A DNA stretch of 64,000 nt, taken from contig SFOH01000019.1 in NCBI GenBank assembly GCA_004552485.1, forward strand, positions 8,618-72,617. The letters are read 5' to 3'. This DNA is from Bacteroidales bacterium. Lineage in GTDB: Bacteria > Bacteroidota > Bacteroidia > Bacteroidales > Muribaculaceae. Shown here in pieces: positions 53,244 through 63,313 of the stretch. The notes beneath the pieces were generated by a model, which saw nothing but the letters and a program-made list of their open reading frames with translations, was not told where the DNA came from and searched no databases. How positions within the stretch are numbered: the first letter of the stretch is position 1; each line of letters opens with the position of its first letter. Made by a program: the position numbers and the translations under genes.

Positions 53244-54767
53244 CTAATCGTTGTCTTGCCAGAACAGGAGCGGGTCGAAATGTTCGAGGTCAAAGTTTTT
53301 GACATTCTTGGGCTGGAGGGTGAATTTCAGCGTCTCGAAGAACACGATGGTCCAGCGCAGAGTGATAACCATCGTAGCGTGGTCTTCAACGCCCATAAAG
53401 CCCATTTTCTCCATGTCCGTACTCGGAATCCGCTTCTGCAGGAACTCATCGACGTAGTTGCGCGCCTCTTCGAACCGGCTCAGGCAAATCAGCGCGACGA
53501 CATATACCACATGAAGCGTGGGCGAGACATCGCCGCAGATCTGTCGCACCATATCGACATCTTCAATCACGTTGTCGAAGTGCTTGAGATGGAGGTGAAC
53601 AACAGCCGCCAGCGTAATCACAGGGACAATGTCCCAAGCCTGTATGTTGTCGGCATCGCCGCTGATATTGCGATAGATGGCGTTGAGGATCGAGCACGTT
53701 CCTTCGAGCGAGTTGTGGAAATAGACCGAACGGGCCCAGCTTGTCCACATTCTCACTTTGTCGGGCAGCATCTGCGTGCTGTTGTCGCTCATGCCCCACA
53801 GCTCATCGAGATAGGCATCCATCGCGAGTCCGGCCGGAGACAGAATCACGAAAGCGCTCTGCAACGACAGGCTCTCCGGGAAACGTCCAACTGCCTCTGT
53901 GACAATGTTCAACAACGTTTCGCGCACATTCTCGTCGGAGAACGAACGCGGATAGGCCACATCGACATAGCTCTCCAGAATCGCCATGCTGTCAGGGTTC
54001 TCTTTGGCCATCGCCTCAAGCTCTTTCAGGTCGCCTTTCTGCTTGAGATAACGGGCTTTGGATACCAGCGCCTCGGGATATTTCGGGTCAATGGCCAGTG
54101 CCATCTCGGCGGCGTCATAAGCCTCTTTCATGTTGCCAAGGTTAAGGTGTGCCGTGGAGATAAGGCTCCAGTATTCAGCATTATACGGCATCTCGGTGAC
54201 CAGGTCGTCAAGCGGCCGCAGCGCCATCTGATACTTCCCCTGGTCCATGGCCGATGCGCTCAGCTCATAGAGGAATGCGGGGCGATAGGCCAGCGACGCG
54301 TAGACGGTCTCGATGTTGTCGGCCATCCACTGGAGATTGTCGGTGTCTGCGGCGTAGTTGACGAGCTGGATGATTTCCTCGTCGCCGATGTCGCTGTTTT
54401 CGCTGACAGTCTGGCGGATAAACTTCAGGGCATTCTCGCGGTCAAGGATATTGGCGCGGGCATCGAGGATGCGCGACAGCAACGTGGAATCTGCCGAGTG
54501 GTCGGCGTTGAAGCTGTTGACGGCGGCCGGACCCAGAACGTCGGAGTAGAACACAGCGCGGCGCTCCAGCAGCTCCTTGTTGCCGGGATAGTGCGCGGCG
54601 CCCCAGAACAGTGCCTCGGCGCGGAGATAGTCCATGCCGTAGTCGCCGGCAAAGTCAAAGATGTCCAGCAATTCCTCAACGTCGAAGTCGGCGGTGACGT
54701 CCCCCTCCTTCAGCGCTGTGGCAAATCGTTCCAGCAATGCCTTGTTCTCGTCCTCGTAATTGTCCAT
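53244..54767 (-). CDS. TPR-repeat protein of unknown function
   Basis: 507 aa, no signal peptide, so probably cytoplasmic. Acidic N-terminus (MDNYEDENKALLERFATALK) followed by tetratricopeptide-like helical repeats, for example NAEYWSLISTAHLNLGNMKE and YDAAEMALAIDPKYPEALVS near residues 195-240. Later repeats are degenerate. A scaffold role is expected, but the partner is unknown. It stands between glnS (76 bp upstream) and dedA, with its own terminator at 53176-53216. Confidence 0.75.
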   Translation of the reverse strand: MDNYEDENKALLERFATALKEGDVTADFDVEELLDIFDFAGDYGMDYLRAEALFWGAAHYPGNKELLERRAVFYSDVLGPAAVNSFNADHSADSTLLSRILDARANILDRENALKFIRQTVSENSDIGDEEIIQLVNYAADTDNLQWMADNIETVYASLAYRPAFLYELSASAMDQGKYQMALRPLDDLVTEMPYNAEYWSLISTAHLNLGNMKEAYDAAEMALAIDPKYPEALVSKARYLKQKGDLKELEAMAKENPDSMAILESYVDVAYPRSFSDENVRETLLNIVTEAVGRFPESLSLQSAFVILSPAGLAMDAYLDELWGMSDNSTQMLPDKVRMWTSWARSVYFHNSLEGTCSILNAIYRNISGDADNIQAWDIVPVITLAAVVHLHLKHFDNVIEDVDMVRQICGDVSPTLHVVYVVALICLSRFEEARNYVDEFLQKRIPSTDMEKMGFMGVEDHATMVITLRWTIVFFETLKFTLQPKNVKNFDLEHFDPLLFWQDND

Positions 54768-54793
54768 ATATCAATAGCTTAATGATTGGCGTT

Positions 54794-54820
54794 CTTCGCC
54801 ACGCTGTCCGCATGGCGAAG
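54794..54820 (-). terminator. Hairpin after glnS
   Basis: Perfect 8-bp arms CTTCGCCA (54794-54801) and TGGCGAAG (54813-54820) in the 76-bp gap after glnS. No T-run, so termination may be partial. Confidence 0.45.
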
Positions 54821-54843
54821 ACGTCGTGTTAATGTTCTGATTT

Positions 54844-56562
54844 TCAGCCCTTATTCTGAACTTTCTCCCACGTGTCCTTGAGCTGGATAGTGCGGTTGAA
54901 CACCAGGTGCTCGGGCGTGGAGTCGTAGTCGGGGGTGAAGTAGCCGATGCGCTGGAACTGGAACTTGGTGCCGCGCTTGGCGTTTTCGGCGATGAACGGT
55001 TCTACCTTCACGCCGGTCACGACCTTCAGCGAGTCGGGGTTCAGCATTTCGCGGAAGTCGCGCTCGGTCTCGGCAGCGGGATTCTCCACGTTGAAGAGGC
55101 GGTCGTAGAGACGCACCTCGGCGTCAACGGCGTGGGCTGCGGAAACCCAGTGGAGGGTGCCTTTCACCTTGCGGGCGGCGCCGGGGGCTCCGCTGTGGCT
55201 CTCTGGATCGTAGGTGCACTCGATCTGCGTGATGTTGCCGTCGGCGTCTTTCACAACGTTCTCACACTTAATGATATACGCGCCTTTGAGACGCACCTCC
55301 TTGCCGGGTGCAAGGCGGAAGAATTTCTTGGGCGGCTCTTCCATGAAGTCGTCGCGCTCGATGTAGATTTCGCGTGAGAAGGGCATTGAGTGTGTGCCGG
55401 CGTCCTCCTGCTCGGGGTTGTTGTCCATCTGCACGGTCTCCACCTGCCCCTCGGGATAGTTGGTGATGACAACCTTCACGGGGTTGATGACGGCCATGGC
55501 TCGCGTGGCAATCTTGTTGAGGTCGTCGCGCACGGCGTGTTCGAGCAGGCTCACGGAGTTGAGGGCCTCGTACTTGGTGTAGCCGATGGTGTTGATGAAG
55601 TTGCGGACGGCGGCGGGGGTGAAACCGCGGCGACGCAGGCCGCAGACGGTCGGCATACGGGGGTCGTCCCAGCCGTTCACCAGACCCTCTTTCACCAGGG
55701 CCAGCAGCTTGCGCTTGCTCATCACGGTGTAGGTCAGGTTCAGGCGGTTGAACTCAATCTGGCGGGGACGGTAGCTCTCGTCGGCAATCTCGTCGATAAA
55801 GCGGTCGTAGAGAGGACGGTGAGGCACGAACTCCAGGGTGCAAATCGAGTGTGTGACGCCCTCGAAATAGTCGCTCTGGCCGTGTGCGAAGTCGTACATA
55901 GGGTAGACTTTCCACTTGGTGCCGGTGCGGTGGTGAGGCGTCTTGATGATACGGTACATGATGGGGTCGCGGAAGTGCATATTGTCCGAGGCCATGTCGA
56001 GTTTGGCACGCAGCACGCGGCTGCCCTCGTCGAACTCGCCGGCGTTCATGCGCTGGAACAGGTCGAGGTTTTCCTCGACGGAGCGGTTGCGGTAGGGGCT
56101 CTCCTGACCGGGCGTGGTCGGCGTGCCCTTCTGCGCGGCAATCTGCTCGGAGGTCTGGTCGTCGACATAAGCCTTGCCCTCTTTGATGAGGCGGATGGCC
56201 AGGTCATAGAGTTTGGGGAAATAGTCCGAAGCATAGTACTCGCGGTCGCCCCAGTCGAAGCCGAGCCAGTGGATGTCGTCGCGGATGGCGTCGACATATT
56301 CAACATCCTCTTTCACGGGGTTGGTGTCGTCAAAACGCAGGTTGCAGGTACCGCCGAATTTCTCGGCGACGCCGAAGTCCATGCAGATGGCCTTGGCGTG
56401 ACCAATGTGCAGATAACCATTGGGCTCGGGCGGGAAACGCGTGTTCAGTCGTCCTCCGTTCTTGCCGGCCTTGAGGTCGTCATAGACAATCTGTTCCACA
56501 AAGTTCAGCCCTTTTTTCTCACTGTTCTCAGCCTCTGCTGCGGCTGCTGTCTTCTCTTCCAT
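54844..56562 (-). CDS. glnS: Glutamine-tRNA ligase
   Basis: 572 aa class I synthetase. HIGH motif is GYLHIGHAKAI near residue 52, KMSKS-equivalent is VMSKRKLLAL, and RFDDTNPVKEDVEYVDAI and PHRPLYDRFI fit GlnS rather than GltX. The two C-terminal anticodon beta-barrels are present (FMEEPPKKFFRLAPGKEVRL). Charges tRNA-Gln directly, so this organism need not use only the GatCAB route. Downstream of ribBA by 39 bp. Confidence 0.96.
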   Translation of the reverse strand: MEEKTAAAAEAENSEKKGLNFVEQIVYDDLKAGKNGGRLNTRFPPEPNGYLHIGHAKAICMDFGVAEKFGGTCNLRFDDTNPVKEDVEYVDAIRDDIHWLGFDWGDREYYASDYFPKLYDLAIRLIKEGKAYVDDQTSEQIAAQKGTPTTPGQESPYRNRSVEENLDLFQRMNAGEFDEGSRVLRAKLDMASDNMHFRDPIMYRIIKTPHHRTGTKWKVYPMYDFAHGQSDYFEGVTHSICTLEFVPHRPLYDRFIDEIADESYRPRQIEFNRLNLTYTVMSKRKLLALVKEGLVNGWDDPRMPTVCGLRRRGFTPAAVRNFINTIGYTKYEALNSVSLLEHAVRDDLNKIATRAMAVINPVKVVITNYPEGQVETVQMDNNPEQEDAGTHSMPFSREIYIERDDFMEEPPKKFFRLAPGKEVRLKGAYIIKCENVVKDADGNITQIECTYDPESHSGAPGAARKVKGTLHWVSAAHAVDAEVRLYDRLFNVENPAAETERDFREMLNPDSLKVVTGVKVEPFIAENAKRGTKFQFQRIGYFTPDYDSTPEHLVFNRTIQLKDTWEKVQNKG

Positions 56563-56601
56563 ATAATGATTGTTTATTGCTTGTTGTTTATTATTAAGGG
56601 G

Positions 56602-57819
56602 TTACGCTTCCTTAAGCTCATGACCCATGCGCTCGCGCTTGGTGTGCATGTAGAAGCGGTTGTATTTGTTGGGCGTCACCTCGATGGGCACGTTCTCAAC
56701 CACGGTCAGTCCGTAGCCTTCGAGGCCGATGCGTTTCACGGGATTGTTGGTCATCAGGCGCATCTTGCGGATGCCTAACATGTTCAGAATCTGAGCGCCC
56801 ACACCATAGTCGCGCTCGTCGGCGCGGTGACCCAGGTGTATATTGGCGTCGACGGTGTCCATGCCCTGCTCCTGGAGTTTGTAGGCGCGGATTTTGTCCA
56901 TAAGGCCGATGCCGCGGCCCTCCTGGCTGAGGTAGAGCACGCATCCGCGGCCCTCTTTCTCAATCATCTGCATGGCGCGGTGGAGCTGCTCGCCGCAGTC
57001 GCAGCGCTGCGAGGCGAAGATGTCACCGGTGGCGCACGACGAGTGGACGCGCACAAGCACGGGCTCGTCGCCGGCGGCGACATCGCCCTTGATGATGGCG
57101 ATATGCTCCAGGCCGTTGTCCTTCTGGCGGAAGGGGATGAGGTGAAAATGGCCATAGGCAGTGGGCAGGTCCACTTCTTCGCCGCGCTCCACAAGGTGCT
57201 CGTGCTCAAGACGATAGCGGATGAGGTCGCGAATCGAGACGAGGTGCAGTCCCCACTCGTCGGCGCGCTTCCGCAGTTCGGGGAGGCGCGCCATGGTGCC
57301 GTCTTCGTTCATGATTTCCATGAGCACGCCGACGGGAGCGAGTCCGGCCAGGCGACAGAGGTCGACGGCGGCCTCGGTGTGTCCGGCACGCTTCAGCACG
57401 CCGGCCTTCTGGGCGTAGAGGGGATTCACGTGACCGGGGCGGCCGAAGGTCGACGGCACGCTCTCGGGGTCGGCGAGGGCGCGCAGGGTGGCGCAGCGGT
57501 CTTCGGCGCTGACGCCTGTGGTGCAGCCCTCGAGTTTGTCGACAGTGATGGTGAACGGCGTGCCGAGCATCGACGTGTTTTCCTCGACCTGTTTGGTCAG
57601 ACCGAGCTCATGGCAGCGGTCGATGGTCATCGGCGCGCACAAAACGCCGCGCGCATTGTGGAGCATGAAGTTCACCTGCTCCGGCGTGATCTTTTCCGCG
57701 GCGATGATGAGGTCGCCCTCGTTCTCGCGGTCTTCGTCGTCAACGACAATCACCATCTTGCCGGCGGCGAAATCGGCGATTGCGTCCTCTATTCTGTCAA
57801 GTTTAATTGTTTCACTCAT
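56602..57819 (-). CDS. ribBA: Bifunctional DHBP synthase / GTP cyclohydrolase II
   Basis: 405 aa with two riboflavin-pathway enzymes. N-terminal DHBP synthase (1-~200): [37 protein letters not shown] and [17 protein letters not shown]-terminal GTP cyclohydrolase II (~205-405): the zinc cysteines in [20 protein letters not shown] and the catalytic [18 protein letters not shown]. Its start overlaps the end of the LptF/G-like gene by 8 bp. Confidence 0.96.
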   Translation of the reverse strand: MSETIKLDRIEDAIADFAAGKMVIVVDDEDRENEGDLIIAAEKITPEQVNFMLHNARGVLCAPMTIDRCHELGLTKQVEENTSMLGTPFTITVDKLEGCTTGVSAEDRCATLRALADPESVPSTFGRPGHVNPLYAQKAGVLKRAGHTEAAVDLCRLAGLAPVGVLMEIMNEDGTMARLPELRKRADEWGLHLVSIRDLIRYRLEHEHLVERGEEVDLPTAYGHFHLIPFRQKDNGLEHIAIIKGDVAAGDEPVLVRVHSSCATGDIFASQRCDCGEQLHRAMQMIEKEGRGCVLYLSQEGRGIGLMDKIRAYKLQEQGMDTVDANIHLGHRADERDYGVGAQILNMLGIRKMRLMTNNPVKRIGLEGYGLTVVENVPIEVTPNKYNRFYMHTKRERMGHELKEA

Positions 57820-59830
57820 TGTTAGTTACGTTTTTGGAGGTATTATTCTCTTCAACATCTATAACGTTTTCGGTGGGGTCGGAGTTTACGGTCGGCTCGT
57901 TATCGTCCTGAGGAGCGGCCTTTTTGCCGCGCCCTTTGCGCAGTTCGCCGGCGCGACGGACGGCGCGCTCTTTCCAGCGCGCCAGTGCGGTCTTCTTCGC
58001 AGCGTCATCGTGACCGGGAACATCGTCGCCGGTCAGCAGGATAGTGCGGATGCGATGGCATACATCGCGCACAAGCGCAACGTGGCGGTCGGTGGTCTCA
58101 AGCGGCAGGGTGTTGAGCAGCTTCAGTATGCGCGAATCCTCTGAGTATGAAACGGTTGAAATCATGTTCTCATATTCCTGCAATAGGTCTTCATTGAAGA
58201 TTGCAGAGAAGATGCGCCGATAGAACGGACGCTTTCTGACCATGGCGATGCGGTCGTTGAGAGCCGCGGTGAACTTGTCGATAGCTTCGACCATGGCCTC
58301 GGCCGGAACGGTGTGGATGACCACCTCTTTCTTCTTGATGTTGCGGCGCCATTTCTTGCCTTTGAGGTGGAGATGGCGCACGAAGAAGCGCACGTAGTTG
58401 TCGAGCTCTAGGGCGTTGGAGTCGTGCACGGCCTTGTAGGTGAAGATGATACCCAAAGGCAGCAATACCATGGTACTCAGCCAGATACCGAACCACACGG
58501 AGCTGCGGCCGTCACGCGCCATCTTGTAGCCCGACTGGTCAAAGATGAAGTAGACGATGAAGAGACCGATGGAGATGACCAGCGGCGTGCCGAGTCCGCC
58601 CTTCTTGATGATGGCACCCAGCGGGCCGCCTATGAAGAAGAAGAGGAGGATGGAGATGGACAGCGTGAATTTCTTCTGCCGCTCGATGTCGTGGCGGCGC
58701 ATAAGTTTCTGTTCCTCAGTGAGAACCACGCTGCGGAACTCGAGGTCGTCGTGGGCGCGTTTCACCTTGGCGAGGGCCTGCGTGAGCATGGCGCGCGCTG
58801 CCGACGGATTGTTGGCGGCGAAGAGGGTGTCGATGTTCACGGCGCCGGGTTTCACCTTAACGTCGGGACGGCGTACGCGCACGAGCTGATGGTTCTCCAT
58901 CTTGTTCGTATAGTATGGCACGCCAAGGTACGGGTCCTCTTTCAGCTCTTTGCCGTAGACGCTGCCGATGCTGTCGACGCGCTGCTGGATGGAGTCGATG
59001 GCAACAGTCAGCTCAGCGATGTTCTTGCCGATGTATTGCGAGCGCATTCCGCTCTCGTCCAGGCGGTTGAAGTTGGCGTCGAAGGGGATGTACACGCGTT
59101 TGCCGCTGAACATCTCGCGTCGGAACGGCATGTATCCTTTGCTGTTGAAGCCCAGGCTGCCGTTCTGAACGTTCTCGAAAAGCTGGCCTTGATAAAGCTG
59201 CAGGAAGATGCGGCTGCGGTCGGCCGTGAAGCTGATTTTGCCGCTGTCCGCAAGGATGATGCGCGAGTTGTCCATGCCGCGCGTAACGTCGTAGATGATA
59301 AGGCCGTAGAGCATGCCCGTGTTCATGTCTTTGTTCTCGACATACATGTTCATGCCGGGGATGTCGTCGTAGAACGAACGCACGGGAATCTCGACCTCCG
59401 GGCTCTTCTGGCGCATGGAGAACAGCAGCGTCCACATCTTTGTCTGCGCGATGGGCAGCACGTTATTCTGGAAGAAGAAAGCGCCGATGGCGATGAGCAC
59501 GATGAGGATGATGAGCGGCCGCATGATGCGCAGCAGCGATATTCCCGCGCTCTTCATGGCCGTCAGCTCGAAGTGTTCGCCAAGATTGCCGAACGTCATC
59601 AGCGACGCCAGCAGAACAGCCAGCGGCAGCGCCGTCGGCACCATCGTCAGCGCCGCATAGCCGAACAGCTCCGCCACAACGGAGATGGCCAGGCCTTTGC
59701 CAACGAGGTCGTCGATGTAGCGGAACAGAAACTGCATCATCACGATGAACAGACAGATGAAGAAAGTCATGGCCAGCACCGGCAGGAACCGCTGCAGCAT
59801 AAACGTGTATAGTCTCTTCACCAGTACCAT
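57812..59830 (-). CDS. LptF/LptG (YjgP/YjgQ) family permease
   Basis: 672 aa. Six hydrophobic segments: three at the N-terminus ([54 protein letters not shown]), then a periplasmic beta-jellyroll region, then three near residues 400-480 ([20 protein letters not shown]). It would be the inner-membrane permease that passes lipopolysaccharide to the Lpt bridge. It is much longer than E. coli LptF, due to a C-terminal cytoplasmic domain with an acidic tail, as often seen in Bacteroidota. First gene before ribBA and glnS. Confidence 0.88.
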   Translation of the reverse strand: MVLVKRLYTFMLQRFLPVLAMTFFICLFIVMMQFLFRYIDDLVGKGLAISVVAELFGYAALTMVPTALPLAVLLASLMTFGNLGEHFELTAMKSAGISLLRIMRPLIILIVLIAIGAFFFQNNVLPIAQTKMWTLLFSMRQKSPEVEIPVRSFYDDIPGMNMYVENKDMNTGMLYGLIIYDVTRGMDNSRIILADSGKISFTADRSRIFLQLYQGQLFENVQNGSLGFNSKGYMPFRREMFSGKRVYIPFDANFNRLDESGMRSQYIGKNIAELTVAIDSIQQRVDSIGSVYGKELKEDPYLGVPYYTNKMENHQLVRVRRPDVKVKPGAVNIDTLFAANNPSAARAMLTQALAKVKRAHDDLEFRSVVLTEEQKLMRRHDIERQKKFTLSISILLFFFIGGPLGAIIKKGGLGTPLVISIGLFIVYFIFDQSGYKMARDGRSSVWFGIWLSTMVLLPLGIIFTYKAVHDSNALELDNYVRFFVRHLHLKGKKWRRNIKKKEVVIHTVPAEAMVEAIDKFTAALNDRIAMVRKRPFYRRIFSAIFNEDLLQEYENMISTVSYSEDSRILKLLNTLPLETTDRHVALVRDVCHRIRTILLTGDDVPGHDDAAKKTALARWKERAVRRAGELRKGRGKKAAPQDDNEPTVNSDPTENVIDVEENNTSKNVTNNE

Positions 59831-59990
59831 CGTTTCTTCTCTCTTATAACGTTAAGTCTCTCGCTGTGTTTGCGTTAAGTCTGTGAGTGACGTTGGCTTT
59901 AATGCATTTGCAACGGGGTGTTTGTCTCCCGCGCCGTTGTTGAAAATTCCGCACCTGCCTGTTACGGCCGAGCCGCGGCTTATCAACTTA

Positions 59991-60020
59991 CAAAATTACA
60001 AAAAATTTCGGACCTGCCAA
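59991..60020 (-). promoter_or_regulatory. Promoter of the LptF/G-like gene operon
   Basis: On minus, TTG (plus CAA at 60018-60020) and TAATTTTG (plus CAAAATTA at 59991-59998) with 19-bp spacing. The leader would be about 155 nt. Confidence 0.55.
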
Positions 60021-60095
60021 CATATTTCCCGCCATTTTCGGCCCTTTGTCAGCAGCCGGGCGGTCATTCCTCGGTTCGCGAACACCTCTAACCAT

Positions 60096-60150
60096 GCAAA
60101 CGCACAAAAGCCCTGACAAAGCTTGCGTGCGTTTGCCAAGGCCTTTGTGC
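60096..60150 (-). terminator. Two overlapping, mutually exclusive hairpins after rpoZ
   Basis: GCAAACGCAC (60096-60105) pairs perfectly with GTGCGTTTGC (60127-60136); GCACAAAAGCC (60102-60112) pairs with GGCCTTTGTGC (60140-60150) with one mismatch. The left arms share 60102-60105, so both stems cannot form in full. Located 28-82 bp past the rpoZ stop. Confidence 0.5.
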
Positions 60151-60177
60151 CTTTTCTGAATCGTGTCAGACCGGAAA

Positions 60178-60516
60178 TCAGTCGTCAAAGTCCACTTTGT
60201 CCTTCTCAGGATTGCGGAATTTGAGCTTGTGCTCGATGTACTCCTGCGTGGCGATGAGCGTGGGCTTCGGAAGTTTCTCGTAGTAGCGCGAAATCTCAAT
60301 CTGCTCGCGGTTCTCCGAAACCTCTTCCATGTTGTCAGTCAGAGTGGCGAACTCCTGAAGCTTCTTCTGGAGGTCCTGCTTCATCTCGGCTGCAATCTGA
60401 TCTGAGCGTTTGGCAATGATGCACACCGTCTCATAAACATTGTTGGTGTCCTCGGAGAGGGCAATCATGTCGCGGGTTACGGTGTTTAAAGGTGCGTTAG
60501 TCTTCTTGTAATCCAT
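60178..60516 (-). CDS. rpoZ: RNA polymerase omega (Rpb6-like) subunit
   Basis: 112 aa. The Bacteroidota omega/Rpb6-like protein: NAPLNTVTRDMIALSEDTNN, VYETVCIIAKRSDQIAAEMK and a C-terminal extension with YYEKLPKPTLIATQEYIEHK. It stabilises the beta' subunit. Placement right after bamD (46 bp gap) is the usual order in this phylum. Confidence 0.9.
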   Translation of the reverse strand: MDYKKTNAPLNTVTRDMIALSEDTNNVYETVCIIAKRSDQIAAEMKQDLQKKLQEFATLTDNMEEVSENREQIEISRYYEKLPKPTLIATQEYIEHKLKFRNPEKDKVDFDD

Positions 60517-60562
60517 TGTATATTAATGTATTTTGTTTTCAATAAGAATCGGGCGTCCGTCA

Positions 60563-61411
60563 TCACTCCTTCACATAGCGCTGGGCTATCTTCAGTATAT
60601 TTTCAGCCTCCTTTCGGTTCGGGCTGTCGGGATAGTTGTTGATGAAAGAGTAATACTCGTCAACGACGTCGCGGAAACGGTCGGCCTTGCGCTCGTCAAC
60701 AGAGTTGTCGGCCTCCTGGAACTTGGCCTTCAGGACCAGCAGCTCCAGGTCTTCCTTATATTTTGAATAGGGATAATCCTTGATGGCGTTCTTGGCAACG
60801 ATGATGGCGCTCTCGTAGTTGTTGCCCATATAGTTGCCGAGATTGTAGTAGAGCTGAGCGTTCTGCAACTGCTTGAGTGTCAGCTTGTCCTGCAGCTCGA
60901 AGATAGCATTCTGAGCCTGAGGCACTTTCTCTGAGCGGGGGAAGTAGTCGAGGAAGGCCTGCAGCTCTTCGATGGCCTTCAGCGTATAGGTCTGGTCGAG
61001 CTGAGGGTCGGGCGAGTCGAGATAGTAGCCGTAGCCGCAGTAGTAGCGTGCCGGCTCGGTGTACTTGCCCTTCGGATAGCGCTCGTAATATTTCTGGAAA
61101 TAAGCGCCCGAGCTGATATAGTCCTTGTTCTCAAAGCAGCTCATAGCCAGCAGGTAAAGGCTCTCCTCGGCTTTGTCGCTGCCTTTGAAGACCGTTATGC
61201 AGTCCTTCAGAAGCGTGGCCGCCTGCTGATATTTCTTCTCGGCGAACGCGCGCTTCGCGTACTCAAACTTATAGTTATAGTCATTGCTCTTCTGAACCTT
61301 AACATACTCGCCGCATCCGGTGAGAACAGAGGCCGCGCCAAGCAGCATCATAGCCAGAAAGACTCTTAGTATGCGCATATTCTTTATTGGTATAACCTGA
61401 TTTTTTTTCAT
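60563..61411 (-). CDS. bamD: Outer membrane protein assembly factor BamD
   Basis: 282 aa lipoprotein with a lipobox (LGAASVLTGC) and five TPR-type repeats: FEYAKRAFAEKKYQQAATLL, SLYLLAMSCFENKDYISSGA, YFQKYYERYPKGKYTEPARY and LQAFLDYFPRSEKVPQAQNA. It scaffolds the BAM complex that inserts outer-membrane barrels. The internal ATG at 61378 (MRILRVFLAMMLLG) would give a more typical short signal peptide and may be the real start. Confidence 0.92.
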   Translation of the reverse strand: MKKNQVIPIKNMRILRVFLAMMLLGAASVLTGCGEYVKVQKSNDYNYKFEYAKRAFAEKKYQQAATLLKDCITVFKGSDKAEESLYLLAMSCFENKDYISSGAYFQKYYERYPKGKYTEPARYYCGYGYYLDSPDPQLDQTYTLKAIEELQAFLDYFPRSEKVPQAQNAIFELQDKLTLKQLQNAQLYYNLGNYMGNNYESAIIVAKNAIKDYPYSKYKEDLELLVLKAKFQEADNSVDERKADRFRDVVDEYYSFINNYPDSPNRKEAENILKIAQRYVKE

Positions 61412-61479
61412 CAGTCAGACACACGATTACCATGCCACGTCAGGTCACAATTATCTCTGCCTGCCTATTTTTCAAAATA

Positions 61480-61487
61480 CAAAGTTA
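61480..61487 (-). promoter_or_regulatory. -7 box for bamD-rpoZ
   Basis: Plus CAAAGTTA, so TAACTTTG on minus, 69 bp before the bamD frame start. No clear -33 at the expected position. The 324-bp divergent region 61412-61735 holds this box, the plus box at 61626-61633, and no gene that I can support. Confidence 0.45.
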
Positions 61488-61625
61488 TAAACTTTTGGCG
61501 ACATACACCCACTTTTCAGCCTATTTTTATAAAATTTCACATTTAAACCCGCCCCAAATCCCCTTTTTATGCCCCTGCCATGCTTTTTATGCCCTATCCC
61601 TGCCTCTTGGTTGCCAAAAAATGCT

Positions 61626-61633
61626 TACCTTTG
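61626..61633 (+). promoter_or_regulatory. -7 box for the LysM gene
   Basis: TACCTTTG, about 100 bp upstream of the ATG at 61736; the -33 is weak (TTG at 61607-61609 has short spacing). Confidence 0.45.
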
Positions 61634-61735
61634 CACATCTATATTCCGCGACAGAACAACTTAATCGCATCCGTCACGCCAAAAACGACGCTCATTAACA
61701 TCTCACCCGGAAACTAATAACATCACCCTAAGAAT

Positions 61736-63313
61736 ATGAAGCCGGCAAATATCCTGCGCGCCTTTGCGGCCGCATTAGCCATCACCCTGGCCGCCTCGGC
61801 CCCCCTGGCTCAGGTGTCTACTTCCATCACCACACACAAAGTCAAAAAAGGCGAAACCCTCTACGGCGTCGCACGTCAGTACAACGTGCCCGCAGACTCC
61901 ATCATCCGCTACAACCCCTCGGCCGTCAACGGCCTCCTCGAAGGGCAGAACCTCATAATCCCCGGTGTGGGCGAAGCAAAGGCCGCCACGGAACAGCAGC
62001 AGAACGCCGGATGGCGCGACGCCAACCGCCCCGCCCAGGCCCAGCAGCCCGCCGTTGAACAGCCTGCCGCTCAGCAGCCCGCGCCCGCGGCTCAGGAGGC
62101 ACCGCTCAACGACGGAGTTGACCCCACGGCCCAGATTAACCCCAACGCCGTAGCCGCTTCTGACTCGGCAGCCGTCGGCGACTCGCTCAACCGCTGCATC
62201 GCCCCCGTCGAGCGCACAATCACCGTCTCGCTCATCCAGCCCTTCATGCTCCAGCGCGTCCCCACCCAGAAAGACCAGCTGACAACCGACTTCTACCGCG
62301 GCATGCTCATCGCTGCCGACTCACTGCGCACGCTCCTCCCCCATGTCAAACTCATGGTCTACGACACACGCAACGACACGAAGCGCCTCGAGAACTACCT
62401 CGCCCAGGAGCCGCAGCTCCGCGAGGCCGACATCATCATCGGCCCCGACAACGCCGAGCACCTCGCTATCATCGCCAACTACTGCCGTGAGAACAAAGTG
62501 CCCCTCCTCAACAACTTCGTCCTCCGCGACACCACCTACCTCGCCAACCCTTACGTCCTCCACGGCAACATCACAAGCCCCGACATGACCACCACAGCCA
62601 TCCATGAGCTCGTCACAATGTGCCGCAACGACTCAATCACCCCCGTGCTACTCCACGCCGAAAAGCCCGACAAAGACATGAAATCATTTGTCGACGCAGC
62701 ACAAAAGGCACTCGAGGAAGCCGGTTTCACCCCCCGCACCATCGAATACTCCTCGGCGCTCACCGTCGAAGACCTCCAGGGCCTCCCCGCAGGCCCCGGC
62801 AACAACTACATCTTCATCCCCAACGGCAGCGCCCTCGAAGACTTCAACCGCTACGCCAAGGCCATAACCGCCTTCAAAGAACAGAACCTCGGAACAAACA
62901 TCATACGCCTCTTCGGATACCCCGAATGGGTCACCTTCCGCGAGAAAAACCAGGAGCTCATGCACAGCGCCGAGACATACATCTACTCACGCTTCAACCC
63001 CGACAGCCACAGCTTCAACGCCCGCGACGTCCTCGCAGCCTTCCAGCGCTGGTATCGCCACAGCCCCGTCGACGGCGTGCCCTCACAGGCACTCTGGGGC
63101 TTCGACACCGGTTGCTTCGTGCTCTACAACCTCGCCAACGGATTCTCATTCCGCCCCGGCAACACCCTCCCCGTCTCTTACAACGGCGTACAGAACTCCT
63201 ACTCATTCATCCGCGACGACCGGAACCCCGAGCAAGGCCCCGCCAACACAGCCATGTACATTGTCAGCTACCTCCCCGGTGGATTCATTGACGCACGCAT
63301 CGTAGAAAAATGA
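61736..63313 (+). CDS. LysM plus periplasmic-binding-protein-like envelope protein
   Basis: 525 aa. Signal peptide (ALAITLAASAPLAQ), then one LysM domain at about residues 35-80 (HKVKKGETLYGVARQYNVPA ... EGQNLIIPG), which binds peptidoglycan. A Gln/Pro/Ala-rich linker follows (~85-140), then a region like type I periplasmic-binding proteins/amino acid receptor domains (YRGMLIAADSLRTLLPHVKL; ADIIIGPDNAEHLAIIANYC). It may tie a sensor or carrier to the cell wall; ligand unknown. Its stop overlaps the next start by 4 nt (ATGA). Confidence 0.8.
   Translation: MKPANILRAFAAALAITLAASAPLAQVSTSITTHKVKKGETLYGVARQYNVPADSIIRYNPSAVNGLLEGQNLIIPGVGEAKAATEQQQNAGWRDANRPAQAQQPAVEQPAAQQPAPAAQEAPLNDGVDPTAQINPNAVAASDSAAVGDSLNRCIAPVERTITVSLIQPFMLQRVPTQKDQLTTDFYRGMLIAADSLRTLLPHVKLMVYDTRNDTKRLENYLAQEPQLREADIIIGPDNAEHLAIIANYCRENKVPLLNNFVLRDTTYLANPYVLHGNITSPDMTTTAIHELVTMCRNDSITPVLLHAEKPDKDMKSFVDAAQKALEEAGFTPRTIEYSSALTVEDLQGLPAGPGNNYIFIPNGSALEDFNRYAKAITAFKEQNLGTNIIRLFGYPEWVTFREKNQELMHSAETYIYSRFNPDSHSFNARDVLAAFQRWYRHSPVDGVPSQALWGFDTGCFVLYNLANGFSFRPGNTLPVSYNGVQNSYSFIRDDRNPEQGPANTAMYIVSYLPGGFIDARIVEK

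Larger units (their letters stand above)
59831..60177. other. Intergenic region between the LptF/G-like gene and rpoZ
   Basis: About 350 bp with no gene seen. It holds a promoter for the LptF/G-like gene (59991-60020) and the overlapping inverted repeats at 60096-60150 after rpoZ. Confidence 0.55.

Noticed and set aside
53127..54782. 551-codon plus-strand frame opposite the TPR gene.
   Set aside because: Antisense shadow; it even runs across the terminator/promoter region, and the minus-strand TPR protein has coherent helical repeats.
55390..56778. 462-codon plus-strand frame opposite glnS and ribBA.
   Set aside because: Crosses two recognised genes on the other strand; no features of its own.
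58424..59812. 462-codon plus-strand frame opposite the LptF/G-like gene.
   Set aside because: Antisense shadow with acidic/His-rich unnatural composition.
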